A stretch of 11,434 bases of DNA, from NCBI GenBank assembly GCA_945876305.1, contig CAMCOB010000035.1, positions 1 through 11,434 of the forward strand, in the 5' to 3' direction. The translations under genes and the position numbers were made by a program. This document shows positions 1 to 6,793 of the stretch, in pieces. Origin of the DNA: Bifidobacterium breve. GTDB lineage: Bacteria > Actinomycetota > Thermoleophilia > Miltoncostaeales > Miltoncostaeaceae. Within the stretch, counting starts at the first letter, position 1. Every line of letters begins with the position of its first letter. Under the pieces are notes generated by a model. The model worked only from the letters and a program-made list of their open reading frames with translations. It searched no databases and was not told the DNA's origin.

Positions 1-1461
1 AAGGGGCGCCCCGTCCTCGTATGCGGTGCCGGCTCGGCAGCCAACTCGCTTCTGCGCGACATGCGTCGAGATGCATCGCTGGGCTACACGCCGGTGGGGC
101 TCATCGACGACGACCCGCGTAAGGCCGGCCTGCGCGTGGGTGGCGTGAAGGTGCTGGGAGCCCGCGCGGACCTTCCCCGGGTGCTGCGTGAGACCCGTGC
201 CCGCGAGGTCATCATCGCTATGCCATCCGCACCCGGTGCGGTACGCCGCGACATCGTCGACCAGTGCCGCACAGCCGGTATACGGGTGACCACGCTGCCG
301 GGCCTGCCGGAACTGATGAACGGCGAGGTCTCGGTGCAGAAGTTGCGCGAGGTGCGCGTGGAGGATGTCCTCGGCCGTGCGTCGGTAGAGATCGACATGG
401 CCCGCGTGGCCCGGTACCTCAACGGCAAGCGCGTGCTGGTGACCGGGGCCGGCGGCTCGATCGGGTCGGAGTTGTGCCGGCAGCTGGCCACAGTGGGTCC
501 CAACAGCCTGGTCATCCTGGACCACGCCGAGAACAATCTGTTTGAGATCGACCTCGAGCTTCGCGATCGCGGCCACTCCCCGGTGCCGGTCATCGCCGAT
601 TGCCGCGATGCCGATCTCATGGATGGTGTCTTCGCGCGCTACCGGCCCGAGATCGTGTTTCACGCCGCTGCCTACAAGCACGTGCCCATGATGGAGCTCA
701 ACCCCATCCAGGCCATCGCCAACAACGCGCTCGCCACAGCCACCCTGGCCGAGTTGGCCACGCGCCACGGTGTGGAGCGGGTGTGCATCATTTCTACCGA
801 CAAGGCCGTGGAGCCCCAGACGGTGATGGGTGGCACGAAAGCGCTTGCCGAGCGGGTGGTGGAGATGCATGGCGCCGATGGCGGCACCCGGTTTGCGGCC
901 GTGCGGTTTGGCAACGTTCTTGGCTCGTCTGGTTCGGTGCTGCCCATCTTCCGCCGCCAGATCGCCGCCGGCGGGCCGGTCACCGTGACGCACCCGGATA
1001 TGACCCGGTACTTCATGACCATCCCGGAGGCCGTGCAGCTGGTGATCGAGGCCACAGGAATCGCCGAGGGCGGCGATGTGTTCGTGCTCGACATGGGTGA
1101 GCCGGTGCGCATCATGGATCTCGCCCAGAACATGATCCGGCTCTCGGGAATGGAGCCCGGACGGGATATCCAGATCGAGGTCACGGGCGTGCGGCCGGGT
1201 GAGAAGCTGCACGAGGAGCTGTTCAACCTTGATGAAGAGGTGAAGCCCACCCGGTACGGGGGCATTCTGCGCGCCACACGCCCGGCCCTTGACCCCGACG
1301 AGTTCGCCGCCCGCATTGAGCAATTGCGGCTCGTGGTGGCTACTGATGATGCACAGGCCGCATCAAAGGCGTTGTGGTCCACGCTGCGTGCGGGAAGGGA
1401 CGCCATGCATTCCGGCGAACCACAGGACGTTCAGGCAGGCGATGAGGGGAACATCACGTGA
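1..1461 (+). CDS. CapD/WbpM-type polysaccharide biosynthesis protein (NDP-sugar 4,6-dehydratase/epimerase), 5' truncated by the window
   Basis: This is an extended-SDR enzyme that modifies a nucleotide sugar (typically a UDP-GlcNAc 4,6-dehydratase) for capsule, O-antigen or glycan synthesis. The frame is open from base 1, and the residues before the first ATG at 61 (VLVCGAGSAANSLL) continue the family's first Rossmann domain, so ATG 61 is internal and the true start lies outside the window. Counting from that ATG, the first domain ends near residue 105. The catalytic SDR domain follows, with the NAD-binding motif TGAGGSIGSEL (128-138), HAAAYKHVPMME (201-212), the serine of IISTDK (245), and MGGTK (256-260). 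The methionine of MGGTK takes the place of the usual SDR tyrosine, as is known for WbpM and relatives. GVRPGEKLHEEL near the C-terminus is also typical. Full-length relatives have N-terminal membrane helices, which would lie upstream. The stop overlaps the next start by 4 nt (GTGA). The family call is firm; the exact sugar cannot be read. Confidence 0.93.
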   Translation, partial: KGRPVLVCGAGSAANSLLRDMRRDASLGYTPVGLIDDDPRKAGLRVGGVKVLGARADLPRVLRETRAREVIIAMPSAPGAVRRDIVDQCRTAGIRVTTLPGLPELMNGEVSVQKLREVRVEDVLGRASVEIDMARVARYLNGKRVLVTGAGGSIGSELCRQLATVGPNSLVILDHAENNLFEIDLELRDRGHSPVPVIADCRDADLMDGVFARYRPEIVFHAAAYKHVPMMELNPIQAIANNALATATLAELATRHGVERVCIISTDKAVEPQTVMGGTKALAERVVEMHGADGGTRFAAVRFGNVLGSSGSVLPIFRRQIAAGGPVTVTHPDMTRYFMTIPEAVQLVIEATGIAEGGDVFVLDMGEPVRIMDLAQNMIRLSGMEPGRDIQIEVTGVRPGEKLHEELFNLDEEVKPTRYGGILRATRPALDPDEFAARIEQLRLVVATDDAQAASKALWSTLRAGRDAMHSGEPQDVQAGDEGNIT

Positions 1462-1694
1462 CCACGCTGGCGATTGCACGTTCGATCAAGTCCGATGCAC
1501 TGCCCCCTGGGGCCGTGGGAGTACGTCCCGGCGGCCTGCTGTCGCATGTGCGCCGCCCGTGCGGTGCCCATCAGGTTGACGCCTACTGCGTCGGCCGGTC
1601 CAGCGACGGATCCGGGCTCGTGTACTGGTGTGCTGAGGGGCGCCACCACCTGACCTCTCCGCGTGAGTCCGCTGGGATCCGCCGCGCGGCGTGA
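1458..1694 (+). CDS. small hypothetical protein (78 aa), translationally coupled to the upstream gene
   Basis: I do not recognise this protein. It starts at a GTG that overlaps the upstream stop by 4 nt (GTGA at 1458-1461). A Shine-Dalgarno-like GAGGGGA (1444-1450) lies 7 nt before the start. Codons favour G or C in third position, as in the neighbours, which supports coding. The product has three cysteines (PCGAH, AYCVG, YWCAEG), no membrane segment and a basic C-terminus ending in IRRAA. The YWCAEGRHH stretch loosely recalls the FWCANGH segment of RbpA, the actinobacterial RNA-polymerase-binding protein, but the second half of that cysteine motif is absent, so I do not assign it. It could be a small accessory protein of the glycan gene or a fortuitous ORF. 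Confidence 0.4.
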   Translation: MTTLAIARSIKSDALPPGAVGVRPGGLLSHVRRPCGAHQVDAYCVGRSSDGSGLVYWCAEGRHHLTSPRESAGIRRAA

Positions 1695-1702
1695 TGTCGA
1701 TC

Positions 1703-1719
1703 GGGCCCATCCAGGGCCC
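1703..1719 (+). terminator. GC-rich hairpin, possible terminator of the capsular gene unit
   Basis: GGGCCC (1703-1708) and GGGCCC (1714-1719) are self-complementary and pair as a 6-bp all-GC stem with the 5-nt loop ATCCA. It begins 8 nt after the stop of the small ORF and before the promoter of the next gene, where a terminator is expected. No U tract follows, which is common in high-GC bacteria but leaves the call tentative. Confidence 0.4.
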
Positions 1720-1738
1720 TGCGTGAGCGCCGCCACGA

Positions 1739-1756
1739 ACGTGAGCAGCCTCACGT
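1739..1756. promoter_or_regulatory. perfect dyad upstream of the LysR gene, candidate operator
   Basis: ACGTGAG-CAGC-CTCACGT is a perfect 7-bp inverted repeat with a 4-nt spacer. It is centred about 46 bp upstream of the LysR-type gene start and overlaps or adjoins the expected -35 region of the proposed promoter. LysR-type regulators usually bind interrupted dyads near their own promoter, often of the T-N11-A form. Here the symmetric T and A are ten bases apart, so the fit to that consensus is only approximate. It could instead form part of a terminator hairpin for the upstream unit. Confidence 0.45.
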
Positions 1757-1779
1757 ATCACGCGGCCGACGCCCGGGAT

Positions 1780-1785
1780 TAGGCT
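1780..1785 (+). promoter_or_regulatory. -10-like box for the LysR gene, leaderless layout
   Basis: TAGGCT fits the actinobacterial -10 consensus TANNNT. Its last base is 9 nt before the A of the ATG at 1794, so transcription would begin at or within 1-2 nt of the start codon. No Shine-Dalgarno sequence lies before this ATG, which agrees with a leaderless mRNA. No clear -35 box is visible. Confidence 0.45.
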
Positions 1786-1793
1786 TCATCCCA

Positions 1794-2741
1794 ATGGATC
1801 TCCGTCACCTGCTCACTCTGCGCACGGTCGTGGACAAGGGCTCGTTCTCGCACGCAGCCGAGGAGCTCGGCGTGTCGCAGCCCGCGGTGTCGTTTCAGAT
1901 CCGCTCCCTCGAGGAGCGTCTGGGCCAGCGACTGCTCGATCGCAGCGGGCGCCGCGTCACCCTCACCGATGCCGGGCGGGTGGTCGATGGCTATGCCCGG
2001 CGTATCCTCGCGCTCGAGGATGACCTCGAGCGCGAGATCAACGAACTGACCGACCACATGACCGGACCCCTGGTGATGGGGTCATCCACTGGCCCGGGTG
2101 AACTGCTGCTGCCGCGGCTGCTCGGGGGCTTCAAGGCCGAGAACACCGACGTCGAGATCTCGCTGGTGGTGCAGGACACCCAGACCGTGTGCGATCGCGT
2201 ACTTGATGACGACCTGGAGCTTGGCGTGGTGGGCGCCGCCCGCCCTCACCGGGGGCTTATCTTTGAGCCGTTTGTGCGCGACGAACTGGTGGTCATCTGC
2301 CCGCCCGGTCACCCGCTTGCCGCGAGCACGCGCATCGCGCTCAGCGATCTGGCTGCGCAGCCCATGATCCTCCAACAGCGCGGGTCGGGCGTGCGGGCGG
2401 TATTGGAGTCGGCATTTCGCGCGGCGGGCGTGCGCATGCGCGACATCGACGTGACCCTTGAACTGGGCCTGCAGCAGTCGGTCCGTGCCGCCGTGCTGGA
2501 TGGCCTGGGAATAACGGTCATTTCACGTCTGGCTGTTGAGCGCGACCTCGCCGAAGGGCGGCTCATCGCGGTGGAGGTTGATGGCGCCGTGCTGGCCCGT
2601 GACTTTTCGCTCGTGCGTCACGCCGGGCGCACACCCAGCCGCGTGAGCGAGGGCTTTGTGGCATACGCCCGCGAGCACCTGGGCGATCTGGCACCGCCGG
2701 CATCCGGCCCGGCAGTTCCGGCCGAGCCCGGCGATTCGTAG
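1794..2741 (+). CDS. LysR-family transcriptional regulator
   Basis: This is a DNA-binding regulator of 315 residues, the usual LysR-family length. The N-terminal winged helix-turn-helix spans about residues 1-60 and carries family marks: a GSFSHAAEELGVSQPAVS helix-turn-helix core (16-33), IRSLEERLG (37-44), and LLDRSGRRVTLTDAGR (47-62). A linker helix leads to the LysR substrate-binding domain from about residue 92 (GPLVMGSS) to 300, with VVICPPGHPLA and GLGITVISRLAVE segments. The effector is unknown. The product recalls the CysL/CysB group, and the downstream gene uses sulfite, so a sulfur-related signal is a reasonable guess. It is followed after 9 nt by the flavoprotein gene and probably heads that operon. 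A leaderless promoter and a perfect dyad upstream suggest autoregulation. The C-terminal tail (PPASGPAVPAEPGDS) is low in complexity. Confidence 0.93.
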   Translation: MDLRHLLTLRTVVDKGSFSHAAEELGVSQPAVSFQIRSLEERLGQRLLDRSGRRVTLTDAGRVVDGYARRILALEDDLEREINELTDHMTGPLVMGSSTGPGELLLPRLLGGFKAENTDVEISLVVQDTQTVCDRVLDDDLELGVVGAARPHRGLIFEPFVRDELVVICPPGHPLAASTRIALSDLAAQPMILQQRGSGVRAVLESAFRAAGVRMRDIDVTLELGLQQSVRAAVLDGLGITVISRLAVERDLAEGRLIAVEVDGAVLARDFSLVRHAGRTPSRVSEGFVAYAREHLGDLAPPASGPAVPAEPGDS

Positions 2742-2750
2742 GCTGCGGAC

Positions 2751-3956
2751 GTGACCGATGTACTCGTGGTGGGGTCGGGGGGCGCAGGGATGAGCGCGGC
2801 GATTGCCGCCCGCGAGGCCGGCGCAACGGTGGTGCTCATCACCAAGTCGGCCCTCGGGGCGTCCAACACGGGGCGTGCGCAGGGGGGCATACAGGCGGCA
2901 ATCGCCTCCGACGACAGCACGGCTGATCACTTTGACGATTCATTTGCTGCCGGGCACGGCGATGCCCGCCCGCAACTGCTGCGTACCCTCGTGGAGGGGG
3001 GCCCCGGCGCCATTGCATGGCTCGACTCCCTGGGCGTGGCATTTACGCGCGACGACGACGTGCTGCGCACTATCCGCTGCGGTGGTGCGCGCCGACCGCG
3101 CCTGCTGCAAGCCGGAGAGCGCACCGGTGCCGAGATGGTGCAGGCGCTCCGGGCAGCCGTACGCGAGAGCGGTGCTGACGTACGCGAGTCAACCGAACTC
3201 TCGGCACTGAGCCGCGACGGCGATTCATGGGTGGCCACAGTTCGCGCGAAGGACGGCAGTGAGACGGAGATCAGCACCCGGGCCGTGGTGCTGGCCGCCG
3301 GTGGCGGGCTTGCGGGCGAGGCCGCCCGCCTTGGCCTGAAGTCCACCAACCATCCCGACGCCACGCCGGAGGTGCTGGAGCTGGCGATTGCGCTGGGTGC
3401 ACAGGCCGAACACCTCGACTCGTGGCAGCGGCACCCCACTGGCGCGCTGTGGCCCGCCGCGCTCGCGGGCTACGCCCTGCCCGAGACCACGCGTTCGTAC
3501 GGCGCCACGCTGCACGATGCCGCTGGCGAGCGGTTTGTGGATGAACTTGCCCCGCGCGACGTGGTCGCGAATGCCATCATCCGCATTGTTGAGGAAGGGC
3601 GTGGCGCGACCGCGCCAGATGGCGCAGAGGGCGTCTGGCTGGACACGACCGCGATTGACCGGGAGAACGGAGCGGGCTTCACCGCCGAGCGTCTCGCCTA
3701 CGTCCATAATCGCTACCTCCGCCAGGGGGTGGACATCACGAAGGAGCGCGTTCTGGTGTACCCGGTGCTGCACTACCGCAACGGTGGCCTCGTGATTGAC
3801 GAGCAGGGCGCGACCACCCTTGATGGCGTGTTCGCTGCCGGCGAGATCACGGGCGGGGTACACGGTACGAATCGACTGATGGGCAACTCACTGCTCGACA
3901 CCGTGGTGTTCGGGCGCATCGCGGGACGATCGGCGGCACGGAGGTCACTGGCATGA
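2751..3956 (+). CDS. short NadB/fumarate-reductase-like FAD-dependent oxidoreductase
   Basis: This is a soluble flavoprotein of the succinate dehydrogenase/fumarate reductase/L-aspartate oxidase superfamily. The FAD-binding motif VGSGGAG is at residues 7-13. SNTGRAQGGI (38-47) resembles the flavin-contacting segment of NadB. Residues matching the dicarboxylate active site are present: H228 in RHPTG, R269 in ELAPRD (the position of the NadB/SdhA catalytic arginine), H341 in LHYRNGG, and H371 and R375 in GGVHGTNRLMGNSLLD. At 401 residues it lacks the C-terminal helical domain of SdhA and NadB (usually over 500 residues), and it has no signal peptide or cytochrome domain. It starts at GTG 2751, 9 nt after the LysR stop, with no strong Shine-Dalgarno sequence. 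Its stop overlaps the ComA start by 4 nt (ATGA). A substrate resembling malate, aspartate or fumarate is likely from the residues; a sulfonate analogue such as sulfolactate is inferred from the neighbour. True L-aspartate oxidase seems unlikely without nadA/nadC nearby. Confidence 0.85.
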   Translation: MTDVLVVGSGGAGMSAAIAAREAGATVVLITKSALGASNTGRAQGGIQAAIASDDSTADHFDDSFAAGHGDARPQLLRTLVEGGPGAIAWLDSLGVAFTRDDDVLRTIRCGGARRPRLLQAGERTGAEMVQALRAAVRESGADVRESTELSALSRDGDSWVATVRAKDGSETEISTRAVVLAAGGGLAGEAARLGLKSTNHPDATPEVLELAIALGAQAEHLDSWQRHPTGALWPAALAGYALPETTRSYGATLHDAAGERFVDELAPRDVVANAIIRIVEEGRGATAPDGAEGVWLDTTAIDRENGAGFTAERLAYVHNRYLRQGVDITKERVLVYPVLHYRNGGLVIDEQGATTLDGVFAAGEITGGVHGTNRLMGNSLLDTVVFGRIAGRSAARRSLA

Positions 3957-4777
3957 GCGACGGGGCGATGGACAACGGATCGGGCGCCGAGGCGATGCCC
4001 ACATTCCTCACGCTTCCGGGCAGGCCCCCGCGACCACGTCAGGCGGGCATCACGCACGTCATCGACAAGGGCTCATCACTTGCCGAGGTGGAGTCGCTGC
4101 TGCAGACCTCCGCCGAGTACATCGACATCGTCAAGCTGGGATGGGGAACCGCATACGTGCAGCCCAACCTGCGCGAGAAGATCCGCCTCTATGAGTCGGC
4201 GGATATCGCGGTGGTACTCGGTGGCACCTTCTGGGAGGTCTGTTACGTCCAGAACAAGCTCGACGACTGGCGCCGGTGGGTTACGGATCTGGGTCTGCGT
4301 CACGTGGAGGTGTCGGATGGCACGGTGACCATTCCGCACGAGCGCAAGCTCGAACACATCGCCGAACTCGCCCAGGACTTTACGGTGCTGTCGGAGGTCG
4401 GCTCGAAGGACAACGATGTCGTTATCGCCCCATACCGCTGGGTGGAGATGATCGAGGCCGAATTGCGTGCCGGCGCCTGGAAGGTCATCACGGAGGCGCG
4501 TGAGAGTGGCACCGCAGGCGTGTTCCGCGGCGATGGCGAGGTACGCATGGGCCTCATCGACGAGATCGTCCATGCGATCGACGTACACCGCCTGTTGTTT
4601 GAGGCACCACAGAAGTCTCAGCAGACCTGGTTTATCCGGTCGTTCGGCACCAACGTGAACCTCGGCAACATCCCACCCGACGAGGTTATCCCGCTCGAGA
4701 CCCTGCGCCTCGGCCTGCGAGCGGACACGCTCTTCACCATGACGCCGCTCGGCCACGTGGATGGCGCGGGGATCTGA
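3953..4777 (+). CDS. comA: phosphosulfolactate synthase (ComA family)
   Basis: The family joins sulfite to phosphoenolpyruvate to give (R)-2-phospho-3-sulfolactate. This is the first step of coenzyme M synthesis in methanogens and of sulfolactate synthesis in Bacillus spores (YitD). The 274-residue product matches a full-length TIM-barrel ComA, with family blocks in order: THVIDKG (34-40), VKLGWGT (60-66), VEVSDGT (118-124), LSEVGSK (146-152, containing the lysine thought to be catalytic), EARESG (181-186), FEAPQKSQQ (216-224), NVNLGNI (234-240) and ETLRLGLRADT (249-259). The start ATG 3953 overlaps the flavoprotein stop (ATGA) and has GGAGG at 3940-3944, 8 nt upstream. No ComB phosphatase, ComC dehydrogenase or ComDE decarboxylase is in the window, so the final product is unknown. 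The organism is presumably not a methanogen, so sulfolactate, another sulfonate or sulfite removal is more likely than classical CoM synthesis. Confidence 0.93.
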   Translation: MSDGAMDNGSGAEAMPTFLTLPGRPPRPRQAGITHVIDKGSSLAEVESLLQTSAEYIDIVKLGWGTAYVQPNLREKIRLYESADIAVVLGGTFWEVCYVQNKLDDWRRWVTDLGLRHVEVSDGTVTIPHERKLEHIAELAQDFTVLSEVGSKDNDVVIAPYRWVEMIEAELRAGAWKVITEARESGTAGVFRGDGEVRMGLIDEIVHAIDVHRLLFEAPQKSQQTWFIRSFGTNVNLGNIPPDEVIPLETLRLGLRADTLFTMTPLGHVDGAGI

Positions 4778-4816
4778 CCCGGAACCTGTCGCCACCCCGG
4801 GCTGCGGCTGGTCGGG

Positions 4817-4822
4817 CATGAT
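4817..4822 (+). promoter_or_regulatory. -10-like box upstream of the GH42-like gene
   Basis: CATGAT matches four of six positions of TATAAT. Its last base is exactly 7 nt before the GTG start at 4829, so the start codon would coincide with the transcription start. No Shine-Dalgarno sequence is visible. This is a weak box, listed because the same spacing recurs before the other leaderless candidates in the window. Confidence 0.3.
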
Positions 4823-4828
4823 GGGCGC

Positions 4829-6784
4829 GTGGTGAGAAAGCCCTTCGTCCTCGTCGCGGTACTGCTCGCGATCGGCTCGGCCGCACAGGTCGCCCTCGCG
4901 CGTCCCATGGGGCGGGTATTCGACTGGAGCCATGAGCTCAACCAGGAGGAGCTCCCGCGCTGGAACCCAAAGAAGCCGCCTCCCATTCCAGCCGCCACGT
5001 GGTATCGCACGGTTGACGCGATGCTGCATACGGCTGGCGACAACGGCCTGTGGTTTAGCGGGTTCGGCGCGCTTCCCTTCGACATCCCAATTGCCCCAAC
5101 CGAGCCGCGCGCGTGGCGCAACCCCGGCAACTTCCAGCGTCAGTACGCCGCCACGGGTCTCTCATGGGACGCCAACGTGGAGGCCCGGGCCGCCAAGGAG
5201 GCGCTGTGCATCTACCCGCGCGTGCCGAAGCGCTGTCGCCCCACCGGAACCGTGTTCCAGCCGGAAACCGACGCGCCGACGCGCCGCATGTCGCTGCTTG
5301 ACCCGGCGTATCGCGCCTCGGCGCTCAAGGAGATCCGGCGCACCGTGCCGGGGCTTGTGGGAAAGCCCTACGTCTGGGCTTTTACGGGGTCGGACGAGCC
5401 TCAGGTGGTGCTGCCCAAGGGCCGCGCGGCGACGACGAGCGTGGTGTGGCGCCGTCAGCGGGCGCAGATCAAGGCTGATTTCGGATGGGCCCCGCCCAGC
5501 GCGTCGGCAAAGCGCACCACGTCATCGATCGCGAGGCTTCAGTGGCTGGCCTACTCGCGGTGGACCAGCCGCGAATTCTTTGCCATGAAAGCCGAGCAGG
5601 CTGCAGTCATCCACCAGCTGGCACCGGGTTCGCGCGTGGTGCCAAATAACTACGGCTTCATCGACGGCTTCATGCCGTGGGACTACACGGCCCTCGGCGG
5701 GTTTGCCGATGTGGTGGAGGGCGACCCGTACGTGTCGTACGCCGAGAAGGACGACCCGGGCCGCGGCCGCTACAACCCCGGCTTCGGTGCCAAATTCCTC
5801 TCCGACCTCACGGGCAAGGAGACGCGCATCATCGTGCAGGCGTTCAGGTACTCGGGCTATATGCCGGTGGCCGCCGATCTGGATGCATGGGCGGGGCAGG
5901 CACTGCGCGCTGGCGCCACCCATATCAGCCTGTTCGCGCTTGGCAATCCGCGCTTCACCAACCGGTCCCTGTACGACGGCATGCTGTCGTTGGCGTCACG
6001 CCTGAAGGGCGCCACGCTTCCCGACCCACCTGTGGACCCCGGCACGCAGGTGGTCTACTCGGTGATGAGCGAGGGACAGGGCCAGCCGGACCGTGGCGGC
6101 GACGCGCGGTACAAGGCATCGGGCGACGGCATCTACACCACGTACTCACTGCTGGGCGAGCTCAACCACGCGCGATTCCGGTTTGATTCGGATACGCGTC
6201 TTCTGGCCGATCCATCCCGCCTGGCCGAGGCCCGGGTCGTGTGGCTTCCGCGGGGCGAGGTGCTCACGCGCCCATTCGCCGAGCAACTGCGCGCATGGGT
6301 AAGCGATGGCGGGTTCCTGGTGGTGACGGATCCACAGGCATTCGCCCGCACTCCCGCCAACGAGAACCTGGCCGACGTGGGCAGTGCGCTCATGGGCGGG
6401 CGCCTGGCCAGCGAGCCGGGGGGTACCGCGCTTCTTGTACAGCGCAATGCCCTGGCAGCGGGAAGCCCGGCCGATCTTCTCAGCGTGCCCGTGGACGATC
6501 GTCGCTCATGGGCATTTGAGGACGTGCCCCCCGGTACATCGGTGGTGGCCACCCACCTGGACGGTCGCCCCGCCGCCGTGCTGCGCGACGTGGGGCGCGG
6601 CAGAGTGCTCTCGTTTGCCGCCGATGTGATGACGCCGTCGTCGCTGGTGGAGCCAATGGACCTCGTCACCTTTATCGGACAGATCGAGAAGATGGCGGGT
6701 GGCACATTCGACGACGCCACCTGGACATGGCGCGTACCGGGCAGTGCGGATCGCCCGCCGTGGGTGGACCCGCTCGGCGGGTAA
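4829..6784 (+). CDS. secreted glycoside hydrolase-like protein (GH42-like barrel plus C-terminal GATase-like domain)
   Basis: The 651-residue product begins with a clear signal peptide: basic MVRK, a hydrophobic core at about 6-19, and an ALA cleavage site at 22-24. Residues about 55-395 look like a TIM barrel related to GH42 beta-galactosidases. They include LQWLAYSRWTSREFFAMKAEQ, VVPNNYG (270-276), ADVVEGDPYVSY (293-304) and a late-barrel segment WAGQALRAGATHISLFALG. Residues about 408-640 resemble the class-I glutamine-amidotransferase-like (trimerisation) domain that follows GH42 barrels, as in ARVVWLPRGEVL and LRAWVSDGGFLVVTDP. GSDEP (187-191) could hold the acid/base carboxylate. At the strand where the GH42 nucleophile glutamate is expected, the sequence reads IIVQAFR (Q337), so activity is uncertain. 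Two cysteines (127, 136) could form a disulfide. There is no lipobox or cell-wall anchor. The natural substrate is unknown. It is probably its own transcription unit. Confidence 0.72.
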   Translation: MVRKPFVLVAVLLAIGSAAQVALARPMGRVFDWSHELNQEELPRWNPKKPPPIPAATWYRTVDAMLHTAGDNGLWFSGFGALPFDIPIAPTEPRAWRNPGNFQRQYAATGLSWDANVEARAAKEALCIYPRVPKRCRPTGTVFQPETDAPTRRMSLLDPAYRASALKEIRRTVPGLVGKPYVWAFTGSDEPQVVLPKGRAATTSVVWRRQRAQIKADFGWAPPSASAKRTTSSIARLQWLAYSRWTSREFFAMKAEQAAVIHQLAPGSRVVPNNYGFIDGFMPWDYTALGGFADVVEGDPYVSYAEKDDPGRGRYNPGFGAKFLSDLTGKETRIIVQAFRYSGYMPVAADLDAWAGQALRAGATHISLFALGNPRFTNRSLYDGMLSLASRLKGATLPDPPVDPGTQVVYSVMSEGQGQPDRGGDARYKASGDGIYTTYSLLGELNHARFRFDSDTRLLADPSRLAEARVVWLPRGEVLTRPFAEQLRAWVSDGGFLVVTDPQAFARTPANENLADVGSALMGGRLASEPGGTALLVQRNALAAGSPADLLSVPVDDRRSWAFEDVPPGTSVVATHLDGRPAAVLRDVGRGRVLSFAADVMTPSSLVEPMDLVTFIGQIEKMAGGTFDDATWTWRVPGSADRPPWVDPLGG

Positions 6785-6787
6785 TCT
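6782..6787 (+). promoter_or_regulatory. -10-like box overlapping the upstream stop codon, leaderless layout
   Basis: TAATCT fits TANNNT, and its first three bases are the TAA stop of the GH42-like gene. The last base lies 7 nt before the GTG at 6794, placing the expected transcription start on the start codon. No Shine-Dalgarno sequence precedes the GTG (the interval is TTCCCT), which favours a leaderless mRNA over readthrough translation. Confidence 0.45.
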
Positions 6788-6793
6788 TTCCCT

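Noticed and set aside
1458..1694. Identification of the small ORF as RbpA
   Set aside because: Only a short YWCAEG segment is similar; the second CxxC pair and the typical C-terminal domain are missing.
2751..3956. Annotation as true L-aspartate oxidase (nadB)
   Set aside because: It lacks the C-terminal domain, and no nadA or nadC lies nearby; the neighbour is ComA. Only the superfamily call is supported.
4778..4801. CCCGG/CCGGG repeat after ComA as a terminator
   Set aside because: The stem is only 5 bp with a 14-nt loop and no U tract, which is expected by chance in such GC-rich DNA.
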